A DNA stretch of 64,000 nt, taken from positions 992,001 through 1,056,000 of the forward strand of contig JAKULF010000005.1 in the NCBI GenBank assembly GCA_022661535.1. The letters are read 5' to 3'. The translations under genes were made by a program, and so were the position numbers. Shown one piece after another: positions 1 through 10,880 of the stretch. Under the pieces are notes generated by a model. It had not been told where the DNA came from and did no database searches. It was given only the letters and a program-made list of their open reading frames with translations. Position 1 is the first letter of the stretch. Every line of letters starts with the position of its first letter. This DNA comes from Eutypa lata. Taxonomy: Eukaryota; Ascomycota; Sordariomycetes; Xylariales; Diatrypaceae.

Positions 1-309
1 TGGAACAAAGAATTCAGTATACACTCGCGATGGCAGGTAGTTTATGGTTATATTGTACTTATTAGCCTTCTATTGAGGCCAAACTAACATTCAGGAAAGA
101 CTACGGCTGTGTCACCCTCAGCTAGCGGTCCGAATTTTGGTATTGCTTCAGTAAAACATATATCATACATAAGTGTAAACGATGTGTATTAACTACCTGA
201 CCCATCCATGGAGCCCTCCCTAAGTTGTAACACATGATTATCACTACCCCAGGATCCGCCCACTTCACCTACGGAGCCCCTCTGTATCGATTCGAACTGT
301 CCCTCTCCT
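1..309. other. Intergenic, no gene seen
   Basis: Non-coding stretch downstream of the minus-strand ankyrin/SPRY gene that ends at 310. I see no convincing reading frame, tRNA or repeat here. It probably holds the 3' untranslated region of that gene. Confidence 0.5.
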
Positions 310-3300
310 CTAGCGCCTTGATGGCGTTTTTATGTACCCTTTCCTAGCCCCGCGCCATTGGAAATTATCCCCAAAGTTCACCTGGACTTTACAGGCGCCC
401 CCGCTGTGGCTGATGGCCGGGTACATTTTCCGGAACATCACCTTGCTCTGGTGCTGAGCTGTTTGCGCTGTTAGCGGGTAGGTAGTACTTTTGGAAATAG
501 GTAAAGACAACTAGGACGTACCGACAACGTTTCCGTTAAGCGTGAAGTAGTACTCTTCTCTGTAGAAGTTTATACCGCAGCCTACAGTGAAACCTATCCC
601 GAATTTGCGCTCGGATTTATGCTTTCCGCGCGATGCTTCTTCGAAGATGGAACCGTCATTGCCGTGGTAGCCAACCGACCACACGTTCCAGCCCATATTA
701 GCTAGCGTTTGATCGCAGAACTCACCGCAGAACCCTACAGTAAGTGGGAGATGACTAGAGTCCATTTTTATTCGGTTTGTGCCTTCGGGGTCTAATACCG
801 TGATCTCGAAGTACGAGAGCCCCTGGCCTCTGACCGGGAATGGAAAATCTGTCCGGAGACATATCGGTGACGATTTATCTCGGGCTAGTAATTGCATCAT
901 TAAACCAAACACGGGTCCTGGAGAAGCTTGGAGACAAGGGGCTTGCAATACTCACACGCAAATTCAACCTCACATCCATCCCTCGTTATATGAAAGGGTG
1001 CTTTCTCCTCTGTGGTAAGAGGCTGCCACATTAATGGCATCACCATGGCCTTAGGTGTCTCGGTTAGGCTTGACAGCAATGACTGATTCGGGTTCAGAGG
1101 CACTCTGTCGCCGGCCTGGTGGATGAAGTGCTCGAGGTTCCACCCGTCCTGGTCCGTAGCCGACGAGACAACTGGTATAAGGGGCTTGAGTATTTCCCAG
1201 ATTTCGGGCTTGTTCAGCTCCGTGATTATGGGTAGCTCTTTGAAACCGAGGTCCAAGTCGGGGGATTCAGGCTGCCTCATGTCTGATATTATTTGTATGG
1301 AAGCATCTAGGAAACTTAGCCTTGGCCGTCGACGAGCTACAATTCCAAGCTCGAAGCATGATTCCGCGCCGGGGCGCGGTCTCTTGAACGGGCCAACTCC
1401 GACTTCGACGAGGCAAGCGGCCATTGCCGCCCCGTCATCCCACTTATTTCGAAGGCATGTCTCGAGGCCTGTGTAGCCCTCTCTAGATATCTCATCTAGG
1501 AGACGCGGCTCTTTCCGAACTAGAATTTTGAGCACCTTGACAGATCCTGTCTCCTTGATGGCCTGCCAGTACAGGTGAACCATATCGGCAAAGTCCCAAA
1601 CGCTTCTAAGGACTTCGGGGTCTTCCAGCCCAAGAAGCATTTCAAGAACCTTAATCCTGTCTGGGTCGTCATGTTCAGAATTTAGAAGAGAAAGGCAAGA
1701 GTGTCCATCACCTGTCTTCAACTTGTAATCACCACCATTATCAAGCATGAATTTGACTATCTCAGCGGAGGAGGAAATTGCCAAGTGCAAGGGAGTCATG
1801 CCTTGTTTGTCTAGGAGATTGAGGTTAGCCCCATGGTGCCATAGGGAGATTACCACTCGTAGGTCACATTCTCTAGCTGCTAGGTGAAGTGCACTCATGC
1901 CATCACTATTTGGTTTATTGTGGTCGGCATGGCCAACGACAATAAGCTTTTCTATAACGTCAGCCTTGGACCAGTAAGCAGCCAGGTGAAGAGGTGTCCA
2001 CAAGTCGGCCTTCTGGAGATTGCTATCGGCTCCTTTTTCGAGCAGCATCATGGCTATCGCGAGGTTGTCGGCTGCGGCGTGTAGGGGAGACCAGCCGCCT
2101 ACGATGGCGAGACTGACGTCGGCACTCCACTCTAGAAGTACCTTAACTACGGCTGTCTCTCCAGAGTAAGCGGCTTGGTAGAGTGCTGTGAATTTCGTGG
2201 ATACATTTTGCTTGTTAACGTCTGCGCCTGCATCGAAAAGGATCTTTATTGCATCCAGATCACCGCCTTTGGCTGCATATTGTAAAGCCGTCTCTCCGTC
2301 GTGGTCACCCATGTCGACGTCCGCGCCGCTCTTGACAAGTTCCTTCATATTATCCACACGCCCTGATATCGTTGCGCAGTGGAGAGGGGTCCTTTCATAC
2401 TGGCTTAGCAAATTGATGTTGGCCCCATATTCTAGAAGCAGTCTTAGAACTTCGGGAGACGCCTCCTCCGCGGCAATGTGAAGAACGGACTCGTCCTTGG
2501 GCCCTTTGGTATTTATTCCTTTGGAAGAAAATTCTAGTAGAAAGCGGAGAATGGTTATACTTTGATACTTCCTATAGGAACTTACGGCCCCTTCTAAAAC
2601 TTGCCGCATTCTTCCTTCCGAATATCGCAATTCATTTTGCCCTCTACACAGAGCGTCCACTGTCGGAAGATCGTTTTCCTCGATACCATAGAATAGAGCT
2701 GATCGTCCGTCGTCGTCCTTAGCATCGATATCAGCACCACCCGTGAGGAGAATTGGGATAGCTAAATGACATTTCTCCTTCGCGGCAATGTGTAAAGGGG
2801 TCTGCCTCAGGAAGTCGCAAGCACTAGGTTTTGCATGTGCTGCTAGGAGGGCTGTCACACTTTCGGGGCTCCTCACGGCTAGATGTAGCGCGGTCGTACG
2901 TGTCTCTGAGATAGTATCCACATTTGCTTTGTGCTCGAGGAGAAGTTTTATTACGTTAACGCAGCCTTTCGAGGCTGCTGCATGAAGCGGTGTCTCCCGT
3001 TTGTCGTCCGGGGCATTGGCTTTGGCGCCATAATCGAGTAGCGTGAGGGTTATATCGTAACTGCCGTTCATCGCATCATGGTGTAACGGAATACGTTGCG
3101 TACCACGGTCCTCAAGGTCGGCTGCCGCTCCGTACCGCAGAAGAGCGCGGACCGTCTTGTGGTGGCCACTGGAGACAGCTCGTGACAGAGGCCTCGAGTC
3201 ATGAGTCTCGTCGCCATCAGGAGATGCGAGTCTCTGCGATAGGACATAGTGGACCACTATTAATTGTCCTGCTTCGCATGCTGCCTCGAGGACATGCCCC

Positions 3301-5899
3301 CATGACTTCTCTGTAGAAACAGGTGCGAGAGCCTCTAAAGATGAGAAGTGGCCTCGTATGGCTGCCAGCTCTACAGCTAGTTTACCGTCATTGTCCTCGA
3401 TATTTGCATCAGCCGATTCACGGATAAGCATATCAATAGCCTCGTTCAATCCAAATTCGGCGGCGTAGTGGAGGGTGGTCTTTTTTCGCTGGTCTTGCGC
3501 GTTAATGATGTCTGCAAAGCTGTCTATGGTTCGTGCTGCATTTATGATTGTTGACATTGCTTCCAAATTGCCACATATCGTAGTGATATGTAATGGCGTT
3601 GCGTCGGTTTCAGTTCGAAGTTGAAGCTGTTCTGGTCTAAGGGTAAAGTTTACCACAACTTCGGGGCAGTTGTCAATAACATAATGGATCGCTGCTTTGC
3701 CAGTATTGTCCCTCGTGCTCAGATCAACAGCGTCGGATTTGGCTAATTGCTTCGCCACTTTGGCGTTTCCTATGCGACACGCGAGGATGAGAGGTGTTTG
3801 GGAGTTGTTGTCTTTGCTGTTGATCATGTCCGGCCCTGTCGCAGCCCCATCACCGTTGAGAAACAGGTCGATTATTTCCTTGGTACCGGCTATCGCTGCC
3901 ATATGGAGAGGGGTCCTGCCATTCCCGTCAACTCGCGCCGGGTTTTCTAAAAGCTTAAATAAAGTTCGTACTGTTTTGAAGCATCCAGCAAGGACCGCCT
4001 TGTGGAGAGGAAATTGCCGGACCGTCTCTTGCTGATGTTCTTCTATGAGTGCCGTTAAGGTGGAGTCATCGTCGTTCGATATGAGGCTGTCGACATGGGG
4101 ACCAAAATCGGCGTCCAAGAACACTGCTTTCCGTTCCAATTAGCCTCTTCGAGCAACCATCTTCTTGCTCTCTACATCATTATTTGATGTCCCCAAGATG
4201 TTCGGGATGAGGACGTCGAGGCCGACATAGGAAGCCATAGAAGCCGCCGACTGGCGTGCATCGAGGGCTTGCTTTAAGAGGGGTTTAGCAGGCCCCTCTA
4301 GGGTTACCAACTTGGTTCTTAGAACGGATGTCGAGGTTGCGGCCGGTAGCTCATTTTCCTCCTTAACTGGATGGTAGCGAATGACAGAGCTGATAGAGAT
4401 AATACCACCTTGCCGCTACTTTCGGTATATGTAGGAACATGGCAACCGCATCTGTAAGAGATTTATCGGGATGTTCAACCCTCAAAAAATGGGTTGGCCA
4501 AAATCTGCACGCGTAGTCCAGAAAATCCAGTACGGGATCCCTGGCCGTTCTCATCCGATGCTTATATAACACCTGAGATAGGCATCTCTTCCACTTTTCC
4601 AAATCCTTGTCCTCGAATTGAAGAACGAGTTCAAGGTAATGAAGATACAGCAGTGTGATGATGGAATGGCTCTTAAGGTTGAGCAGTGTTTTCGTATCGG
4701 AATTGGCAGAGAGAAAGTTTTGGTTTATTGCTACGTCTAGGTGTGGGAGAGCTACCTGTGATTGCTATATGGGTTGGATAAAAGTGAGTTCGGAGCTGTG
4801 TCAGCTTCTTAAAGTCATCCGCCTCACAGTACATAATCGTGTTAAAGTCTTCACCGTTCCACACAACCTCCTCTGCGCCATCTTTAATGTTGAACATGCC
4901 AAGCTCTCCAACAACCTATCAGCATGTATCAGTGCTTTGTCGGACAGAGAATGTAGACAATTCCTATGACGTTTGTACATACTAGATGATTTGTACCAAA
5001 CCCTTTGCCCTCGAAAAAGTTGGTGATTGGGTACTTGTTGACGAATTGGTAGAAATAATGAGAAAGCCGAGATACCGAACTGACAAGACCTGAGAGGATA
5101 TGTGACAATCCGACGCGAAGCTGTGTTCCTACCTGAATCATGTTGAGAAGGACCTCACTCCAGTCGCGCCGGTCGATTGTGCGATGCGGTGTTGCAAAAA
5201 ACACCTAAGACATATCAGAACGAGTTGTAAAACGTTTCTAAGTCATGGCTTACCGGACGACATATCTTTTCCGCAACATTGTAGTATTTCGGGGTCGTAT
5301 TGGCGATAATCACAGCCTAGCATGTTAATTAGCACAACGAGGGGGATAGCTGTGTTTAAAATGTACCCTTATGTACCTGTTTAACGACGAAGCCACCAAA
5401 GCCGTACCCAGACAGTAACACTTTGCAATTCTGTGTGCTGGTATTGTCTTCGATCGAATTGAGAAGCGTAATTGCGGTTGTCTCGATCCAACTCGATGAG
5501 TATATGCGAGCTGCTGGGCTGGCGACTGATGTCGAATCTGAAGCTGTGTCTGCACCTTGTTTACCCTCTTCGCCCGACTCATCGTGGTCGTCATCGTAGC
5601 CGTCGTCATCATCGGCATGTTGATATTGGCCCGAGTGGTAATAGGCTGGTTCCCTAAAGATATCTTGTTCAAATATCGCGGCTTCCGGCACCAAATGGCG
5701 ACTCATCTCAAGCACGGGTGTTTTCGGCTTCTCATTTACCAACTCCTTAATTATAGTAGGAAAGGCAACGAGGTATATGCTATTTATATTGTCATCAGCT
5801 GCCTATTGAAACCAAGTAATGGACGTTACACACTGGTATACATACTACTGCTGGTTTGCTGCCGTCCCTATGCCTGCTCTGCGTTGAATCTGACTCCAT
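310..5899 (-). CDS. NLR-like protein: degenerate alpha/beta-hydrolase head, ankyrin repeats, SPRY (one in-frame stop)
   Basis: Nine-exon model on the minus strand: 5899-5846, 5802-5377, 5316-5254, 5204-4983, 4915-4828, 4736-4420, 4361-956, 884-522, 458-310. Its phases agree and it totals 1696 codons. Exons 1-5 look like the lipase-like head of fungal NLR proteins, but the nucleophile elbow reads GYGFGG (about residues 150-155) instead of GHSxGG, so the serine is missing. FFATPHR follows as in the family. No NACHT ATPase (no P-loop) is present. A helical segment with YACRFWPTHF comes next, then about twenty ankyrin repeats, then a SPRY domain split over the last three exons (GYHGNDG and VNFG motifs). 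The start at 5899 is chosen because its 18-codon exon joins the next in phase. The introns at 4737-4827 and 4362-4419 have weaker sites. A TAA at 4142-4140 lies in frame between the head and the repeats. The locus may be a pseudogene, or the stop may be spliced out. In this family the repeats bind partners; the ligand here is unknown. Confidence 0.72.
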
Positions 5900-6408
5900 T
5901 GCATAGTATAAATAAGACGCAGAAAAACCGCCTCGACGCGAAACTGGGAATCCTATAAAGATCAGAGTCTTTGCACTTGGACTGTTGACTCGGAGACCTA
6001 GTAGGATGAACTGTTAAGAAGATACTTCTCAGGGGAGGTAATCCTAATATCCCATGCGGGAGAGGGGTTTAGTTTGGGCGAGTTGTGACAAAGAATGCAA
6101 TCTAGGGACAATTTACTGTCAAACTGCACCTAGGAGAGCATACCAGCATACCAGCATACCAATTCGAATAAGGCTATGTGATGGTGTTACCTGACATGCA
6201 TAAATGCCGTGTGGAAGTCGATGAATCTTATTTACTCGGCAAAACCTACATTTCGGTATATCGCTATTATTAAATGCTTTCGTTGCGTAATTCTCTATAA
6301 TTCTCTAATTTAACAACATTGATACATTCTTAGAAGATCCCATTCTTGGCTTATGATTGTTTACTCTTACTTCGCCCTATCACCTGACCTTTGTCTCACA
6401 CAACCCTC
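5900..6408. repeat. Intergenic; short tandem repeat (3x CATACCAG)
   Basis: Lies between the start of the minus-strand NLR-like gene and the 3' end of the thioredoxin gene. It holds the NLR-like gene's promoter side and a short run of about three CATACCAG units near 6137-6160. No coding region is seen. Confidence 0.4.
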
Positions 6409-7099
6409 TTATTTCTCGACCAAGGCTTGAACTACAGCTTCAAGGGCGGCACGGTCCGCACCACGAACCCTATCAACCAGCCCATCATCAGTGACGCTGA
6501 CAGTAGAGCGACCCTTAATGCCTTCAACAGACACGCCTTTGGGCACACCATCCTGAAAGAACACGAACGTCGGCATGGCAGAGACGTTGTACCGGCCGGC
6601 GACGTCGTTGACGTGGTCGACGTTAACTTTGACAAAGGCAAGACGGCCGTTCGAAGAATGGCTGTCAGCCAACTTCGAGAAGATCGGCGCGATCGCGCGA
6701 CAGGGTGGACACCAGTCGGCGTAGAAGTCTACTACCACATGCTTGGTGGAGGACAATAGAGCGTCCAACTCAGCGGCGCTCGTTACTTTGTGGACTTCGC
6801 CTGAGGTCTCGGGGATGGGAGAGCGGTCCGTGAACATTGCCTACCAGGAAATGTCAGTATGTGATAAGTATGCTTTTAATCTGAGACAGGGGTGTGGTGA
6901 AATGAGTACAGTCCACGTGATACAAAGGTCATAGACACATGCTTATACTAAGTAAGCTTGAGCTAGCAGGTTGAAGCTATCATATGACATGGGTAGGCAG
7001 ATTTGTATCGAGTAGTCTCGGATAGTGTAGCAATAATGTACTTACCCTGAGTATAAAAATGACAAGCACCGCTAGAATACCAACATAGAGAGAATCCAT
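6409..7099 (-). CDS. Thioredoxin with CPPC active site, possibly membrane-anchored through an upstream exon
   Basis: The main exon encodes a 142-residue thioredoxin fold from the ATG at 6837. The active site reads WCPPC rather than the usual WCGPC, and the cis-proline loop is SAMPTFVFF. It should reduce or exchange disulfides; CPPC centres differ in redox potential from CGPC. A second ATG at 7099 opens an 18-codon exon (7099-7046) encoding a hydrophobic stretch, MDSLYVGILAVLVIFILR. A GTAAGT donor follows, and a 205-bp intron ends in CTGAC...TAG at 6841, joining in phase to GCA-ATG. That would give a 161-residue signal-anchored thioredoxin, possibly facing the secretory lumen or attached to a membrane. 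If the upstream exon is only 5' UTR, the protein is cytosolic and starts at 6837. The thioredoxin call is firm; the anchor is inferred from splice signals. Confidence 0.88.
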
Positions 7100-8001
7100 T
7101 TCGCTTAAGAACTTCTTGATGCCAAGAATGAGGAGCTTCTTGATTGTTTTCGGGGGTTTCGGGGTTCGATGGGTAGAAATAGTTATGCTCAAAACTATTC
7201 TGATGGTTGACTGTAACGAGAAATTAGACTTGACTTTCAGATGTGTTTCACAAGGGCTGAGTAAAGTAATTCGGAATATGATGTGTGTTACGAATGAGAA
7301 CAGCGGTTGGATATGCGCGTTCTTAGTTAGGACATGTGCACAGACCATCGGAGGTCGCCCGTTTGGGACAGAATGGGCTTGATGATGCCAAGTGTTAACA
7401 GCCGGCAATTAAGGAAGCTGTTTATGCTGATAAGTTTGTTAAAAATTAAAAATATTATTACATTAATTATATTATATTGATTTAATTAATATATAATTTA
7501 ATCTTTTTACTTAATAATAGAGTTATATTTCCTTTGGTTATATGATTGCTTACATATTCATGGCTTATATTGAATCCATCCTGCTTAAAGTAGGTAGGTA
7601 ACCTTAAGAAAACATTATATTGCTTGTTCTTAATCTAGATTGCTGCCTGGAGATATTTCATTCATGTGAAGAGTTAGGGGTCATATTACCGGTCTCAGGA
7701 AGCTTGATGTATTGTCAGGAATATCTAGGTCAGGAATCTAGCTATATGGGTGCCATCCGGCTACAAACGCCGGAATGGTGACGTCTGACACCGCATTCCA
7801 CCGCATTCCTCCGTTTGACCTGGTGGCCCTAAGCCATTACTTTGCTATCCCACCAAATATCCCACAATTCACTATTATATCTACCTATAAACAAATATAA
7901 GCCTAAGATATATGAACTTCTATTTATGATTACCTAGCTTATATCACTGTACGCTATTATAACTATCGTTTTATTGGAATTATTTTCCTTGTTATAACAA
8001 C
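7100..8001. other. Intergenic, with an AT-rich patch at about 7430-7560
   Basis: Divergent intergenic region between the thioredoxin gene (minus) and the ankyrin ORF (plus). It contains a short AT-rich patch at about 7430-7560. No coding region is supported. Confidence 0.5.
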
Positions 8002-8862
8002 ATGCCGAAATGGCCAGTTATGTCCAAGCCCCCATTCGCACCAAGACCTCAGCTCCCTATCTCGCCCGGTGATCTCCCCCAAGCCGCTTGTAAACCGCCC
8101 CATCATAACGGCCGTGCCATCCTTCCTATTAACCTTGAGGGAGTGCAGTCCCTGCTCGACCTCGCCCGAACCGGCGACAACACCGCTACAATTAACCAGG
8201 CCTTTGAAAATGCAGGATGGGACCATCAAATAAACCGTAGAGACGTGTTCCTCATGGTCATCGATGCAGAGACAGGCAACTCCACGCTCCACGCTGCAGC
8301 AAGTACATGCAGCATGGAAGCTATGCGGGCCATTACCGGCGCCTTCGGGCCCAACCTCTCACAGCGCTGGGCCCAGGAGCGCCTATACTACTTGCTAGCA
8401 AGACATCAGAATAACGCCGGCGACACGGCGCTTCACACAGCGGCAACGCAAGCTGACCCTGAAGACCTCGCGCTTCACGCCGTCATATCGGTATATCGCG
8501 TGTTTCACCGGGGTGGCTGCCTGACGAGGAAGCCGGGGTATATACGGAGGACGGGCCGCCGCCTGAGTTCGCCGAGTACGATGAGTACAACCCTGACGAG
8601 TACGCCGATGCGTTGGTGTTTCTCATGGTTAGAAATAAGGAAGGGTCGGACTGCGGCTGAGGAAGCGCGGGCTGTTGGGCGTGATAGTGTTGCTGATTGG
8701 TTGGATGGCGTGGTTGGGCGGCTGGACCCTGATGGAAGGAGCTTTGATGAGGTAGAGATGCGGCGGCTGGAACGGGTTGTTGATGAAGATTGGAGGTACA
8801 CATCGGGAAATAAGGAGGTGGTGGATGACCCGAATTCTGATGCCACACTTGATGTAGAATGA
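8002..8862 (+). CDS. Small ankyrin-repeat protein; middle read in a shifted frame
   Basis: A single open frame of 286 codons starting with ATG. The first ~165 residues contain ankyrin-like units (GNSTLHAAAS, GDTALHTAAT), and the last ~75 continue the fold (RTAAEEARAVGRDSVADWLDG). Between about 8505 and 8647 the open frame gives an Arg/Ser/Thr-rich stretch unlike the rest. Another frame there gives an acidic, plausible sequence (PDEEAGVYTEDGPPPEF... ...VFLMVRNKEG) that leads straight into RTAAEEA. A one-base loss near 8505-8510 and a one-base gain near 8641-8647 would explain this; because they cancel, no stop appears. The product is probably an ankyrin interaction protein of unknown partner. 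The gene may be damaged, or the assembly may contain two indels. Confidence 0.62.
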   Translation: MPKWPVMSKPPFAPRPQLPISPGDLPQAACKPPHHNGRAILPINLEGVQSLLDLARTGDNTATINQAFENAGWDHQINRRDVFLMVIDAETGNSTLHAAASTCSMEAMRAITGAFGPNLSQRWAQERLYYLLARHQNNAGDTALHTAATQADPEDLALHAVISVYRVFHRGGCLTRKPGYIRRTGRRLSSPSTMSTTLTSTPMRWCFSWLEIRKGRTAAEEARAVGRDSVADWLDGVVGRLDPDGRSFDEVEMRRLERVVDEDWRYTSGNKEVVDDPNSDATLDVE

Positions 8863-8955
8863 ACACTTTCTTGTTGTTATTGTGGCCTTTTTCGATTAGT
8901 TCTTATTAGTGGGTTCGGTCTGCTATTCCTAGGATAGGGGGCTATAGCGCATTTA

Positions 8956-9640
8956 TCAGCAGACTGGCGTTACTTGACCTACAAACCTGACCCGCAATGA
9001 GAACACTAGGTTAGGCCCGCCATGGCTTGCAGCAATTCTGTCATACGTTTGGAACTCCCCAGGTCTGCTTCTTTGATCAGGATTCGCTTCCATCCCTGCT
9101 CCGAGTTCACCGGCTTGTCCCGGAGCACCTTCGAAGTCAAAATACCACAAGGTTTTGCCATTACCAGGGTGACTTCAAGATACGTCAGGTCCTTTCCGAT
9201 ACAGACCCGGCTTCACGTAGAAAATGGTGCAAAACAAGATATCGTGTGCTTCAATGGCTCTGCATCGGAGTCTAGCCATCGTTCTGGGACGTCTTCGAAA
9301 GGCTGCGATTCTGCGTTGTGGTGGTGTAGGTAGCTGCTTACTGCAACTTGAGTACCTTTCGGCGTAACATGTCCATCCATTATCCAGGGCTGCTCGTCAT
9401 CGCTGTTAAACTCCCCTTCTCTCCAGAGTGTTCCAGGAACCGGCAGGGTAAGACGCAGAGCTTCGTCAATACAAGATCTCAGATACCGGCAGCTGCTGAG
9501 TCGCGGGCCAGCCATGATTTGGGAGCTGTCTTTAAAGCATGTGCGATTTCTTTAGCGAGCTTGGCATAAAAAGCTTTATTCCTCGACAGGTAGAAGAACA
9601 ACACATTCAGAGCTGATTTAATGGTATCGACACCTGAAAA
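8956..9640 (-). pseudogene. Cytochrome P450 C-terminal relic
   Basis: Read on the minus strand, pieces of a fungal P450 appear in order. The I-helix region reads GVDTIKSALNVLFFYLSRN (from about 9630). The K-helix ExxR sits in SCIDEALRLTLPVPGTLWREG. The PERW motif is FEDVPERWL, and the heme-binding loop reads SRVCIGKDLTYLEV with its cysteine. The copy is broken. A TGA at 9215-9213 replaces the residue expected between FST and SRVCIG (glycine in most P450s). A frame change near 9486 separates the I-helix part from the K-helix part. Another near 9170 shifts the end (TLWYFDFEGAPG lies in the next frame). The N-terminal half was not found upstream. A functional enzyme is not possible from this copy. 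Confidence 0.8.
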
Positions 9641-9649
9641 TATGGGTAT

Positions 9650-10689
9650 CAAGTATGAATACGTGCCACAAATATGAATAGAATTGTCTCAGATCACAGC
9701 TCTTTGGTCCCAACATCTCTTCCGGACGGCTTTGATCCATAGTTAGGCGCTGGGATAAAGGTGTTATGGTATTGATGTGGAAATCGAGCCCCAAAAGGGA
9801 AAAACGATGGGTTGTCGCCTACTCAGGCTCTGACAAGCCAATGGATATTGCTGCACAGGATATTGAGGCAAGGGAAGATAAGAAGAAGGTTAAAGACATT
9901 CATTAGATAGTGTATTGAAGACGTGAAATGGTTACCTACCAAGTACTTAGTAGTTATATGCGGCTACTAATTAAGTTAAATATATTTGACGTTGCGCTTA
10001 AACCGTTACTTATCAATAATATTCGTTGCAAGAAGGGATAATACAAACAACTACACCTGGTGAAACTCAGGACGTCTTATAGAAACAATAGACGGGGATA
10101 AAGGAACAATAACATGGAGAAAGAGGAAGAAGATCAACATGGTTTCGAAAAAAGAAAAATAAATGCGGTAAGCCTGGAGTCCTTTACCTCTGTAGCTGGT
10201 AGTTGCCCTCGCAACAGAATCTTCTGTGGCTTACGAGATACTAAACGCAAGAAATAAAAGCGTAGGATATAACAGATACGAACTGGTTTCGGGGATTAGG
10301 AGGTGTGCGGTAGCACACCTTCTCATCACTAAGTACCTAGGTAGTTTAGACGAGAAGGGGGAAGACAAAAAGGAGAGAGGAATTGGCAGGATTCAACCTT
10401 GTATACGGGAAACTAGGTGCTTTGACTTAGTCGAATGGCGAAGGTACCAATCTGCAATAACTATGAAGGTACTATTATGCACTTGCCAGTTGCTACACCA
10501 ACATTTAATGTGTAGGTCCTAGTGTAAACCATAAGTGTAGACCTATGTTGTTCAGGTGAATTGGTCTAGCGATGTATGTATGTATGTATTAGGACCTACC
10601 TACTTGGTTTGACAGGATGGATAGATGGATAGATGGGAGGCAGGCAAGGACACCGGAGCAACAAAATCTCGCTGGGGGGGGGACCTTAT
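9650..10689. repeat. Intergenic with short tandem repeats
   Basis: No gene is supported. Microsatellite-like runs are present: several ATGT units near 10570-10590 and GATG/GATA units near 10617-10640, followed by a short G run before 10680. These lie just ahead of the SINE-like element. Confidence 0.5.
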
Positions 10690-10880
10690 AAGGTATAATG
10701 AACGCTGTATCTTTCACCTTAGCGCCCTGGGCCGCCTTCTCCCGACAGTTGGTGGCTCAGTGGCGTAGGACTGGCAGCCAGGTTCGAGATCGAAGGCTCT
10801 GGCGGGGTAGTGTCGGCTACTCTCAGGTCAAGGATGGACTGGAGGTTCGACCCTGGCTTGGCCTCTTTTTTTTTTTTTTT
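10690..10880 (+). mobile_element. tRNA-derived SINE-like element (Pol III A and B boxes, poly-T tail)
   Basis: A box-like TGGCTCAGTGG at 10753-10763 is followed by two B-box-like sites, GGTTCGAGAT at 10781-10790 and GGTTCGACCC at 10844-10853. A run of 15 T at 10866-10880 follows. This is the layout of a tRNA-derived short interspersed element, or of a degenerate Pol III gene with its terminator. It does not fold into a normal ~75-nt tRNA in my reading. Whether it is repeated elsewhere in the genome cannot be seen here. Confidence 0.5.

Noticed and set aside
7116..7382. An 88-codon plus-strand frame
   Set aside because: It overlaps the well-supported upstream thioredoxin exon region on the other strand and has no recognisable feature.
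10226..10522. A 98-codon plus-strand frame
   Set aside because: Composition is not protein-like and it has no domain, splice partner or conserved motif.
10753..10865. A standard tRNA gene
   Set aside because: Spacing between the A box and either B box, and the lack of a normal cloverleaf in my reading, do not fit an ordinary tRNA.
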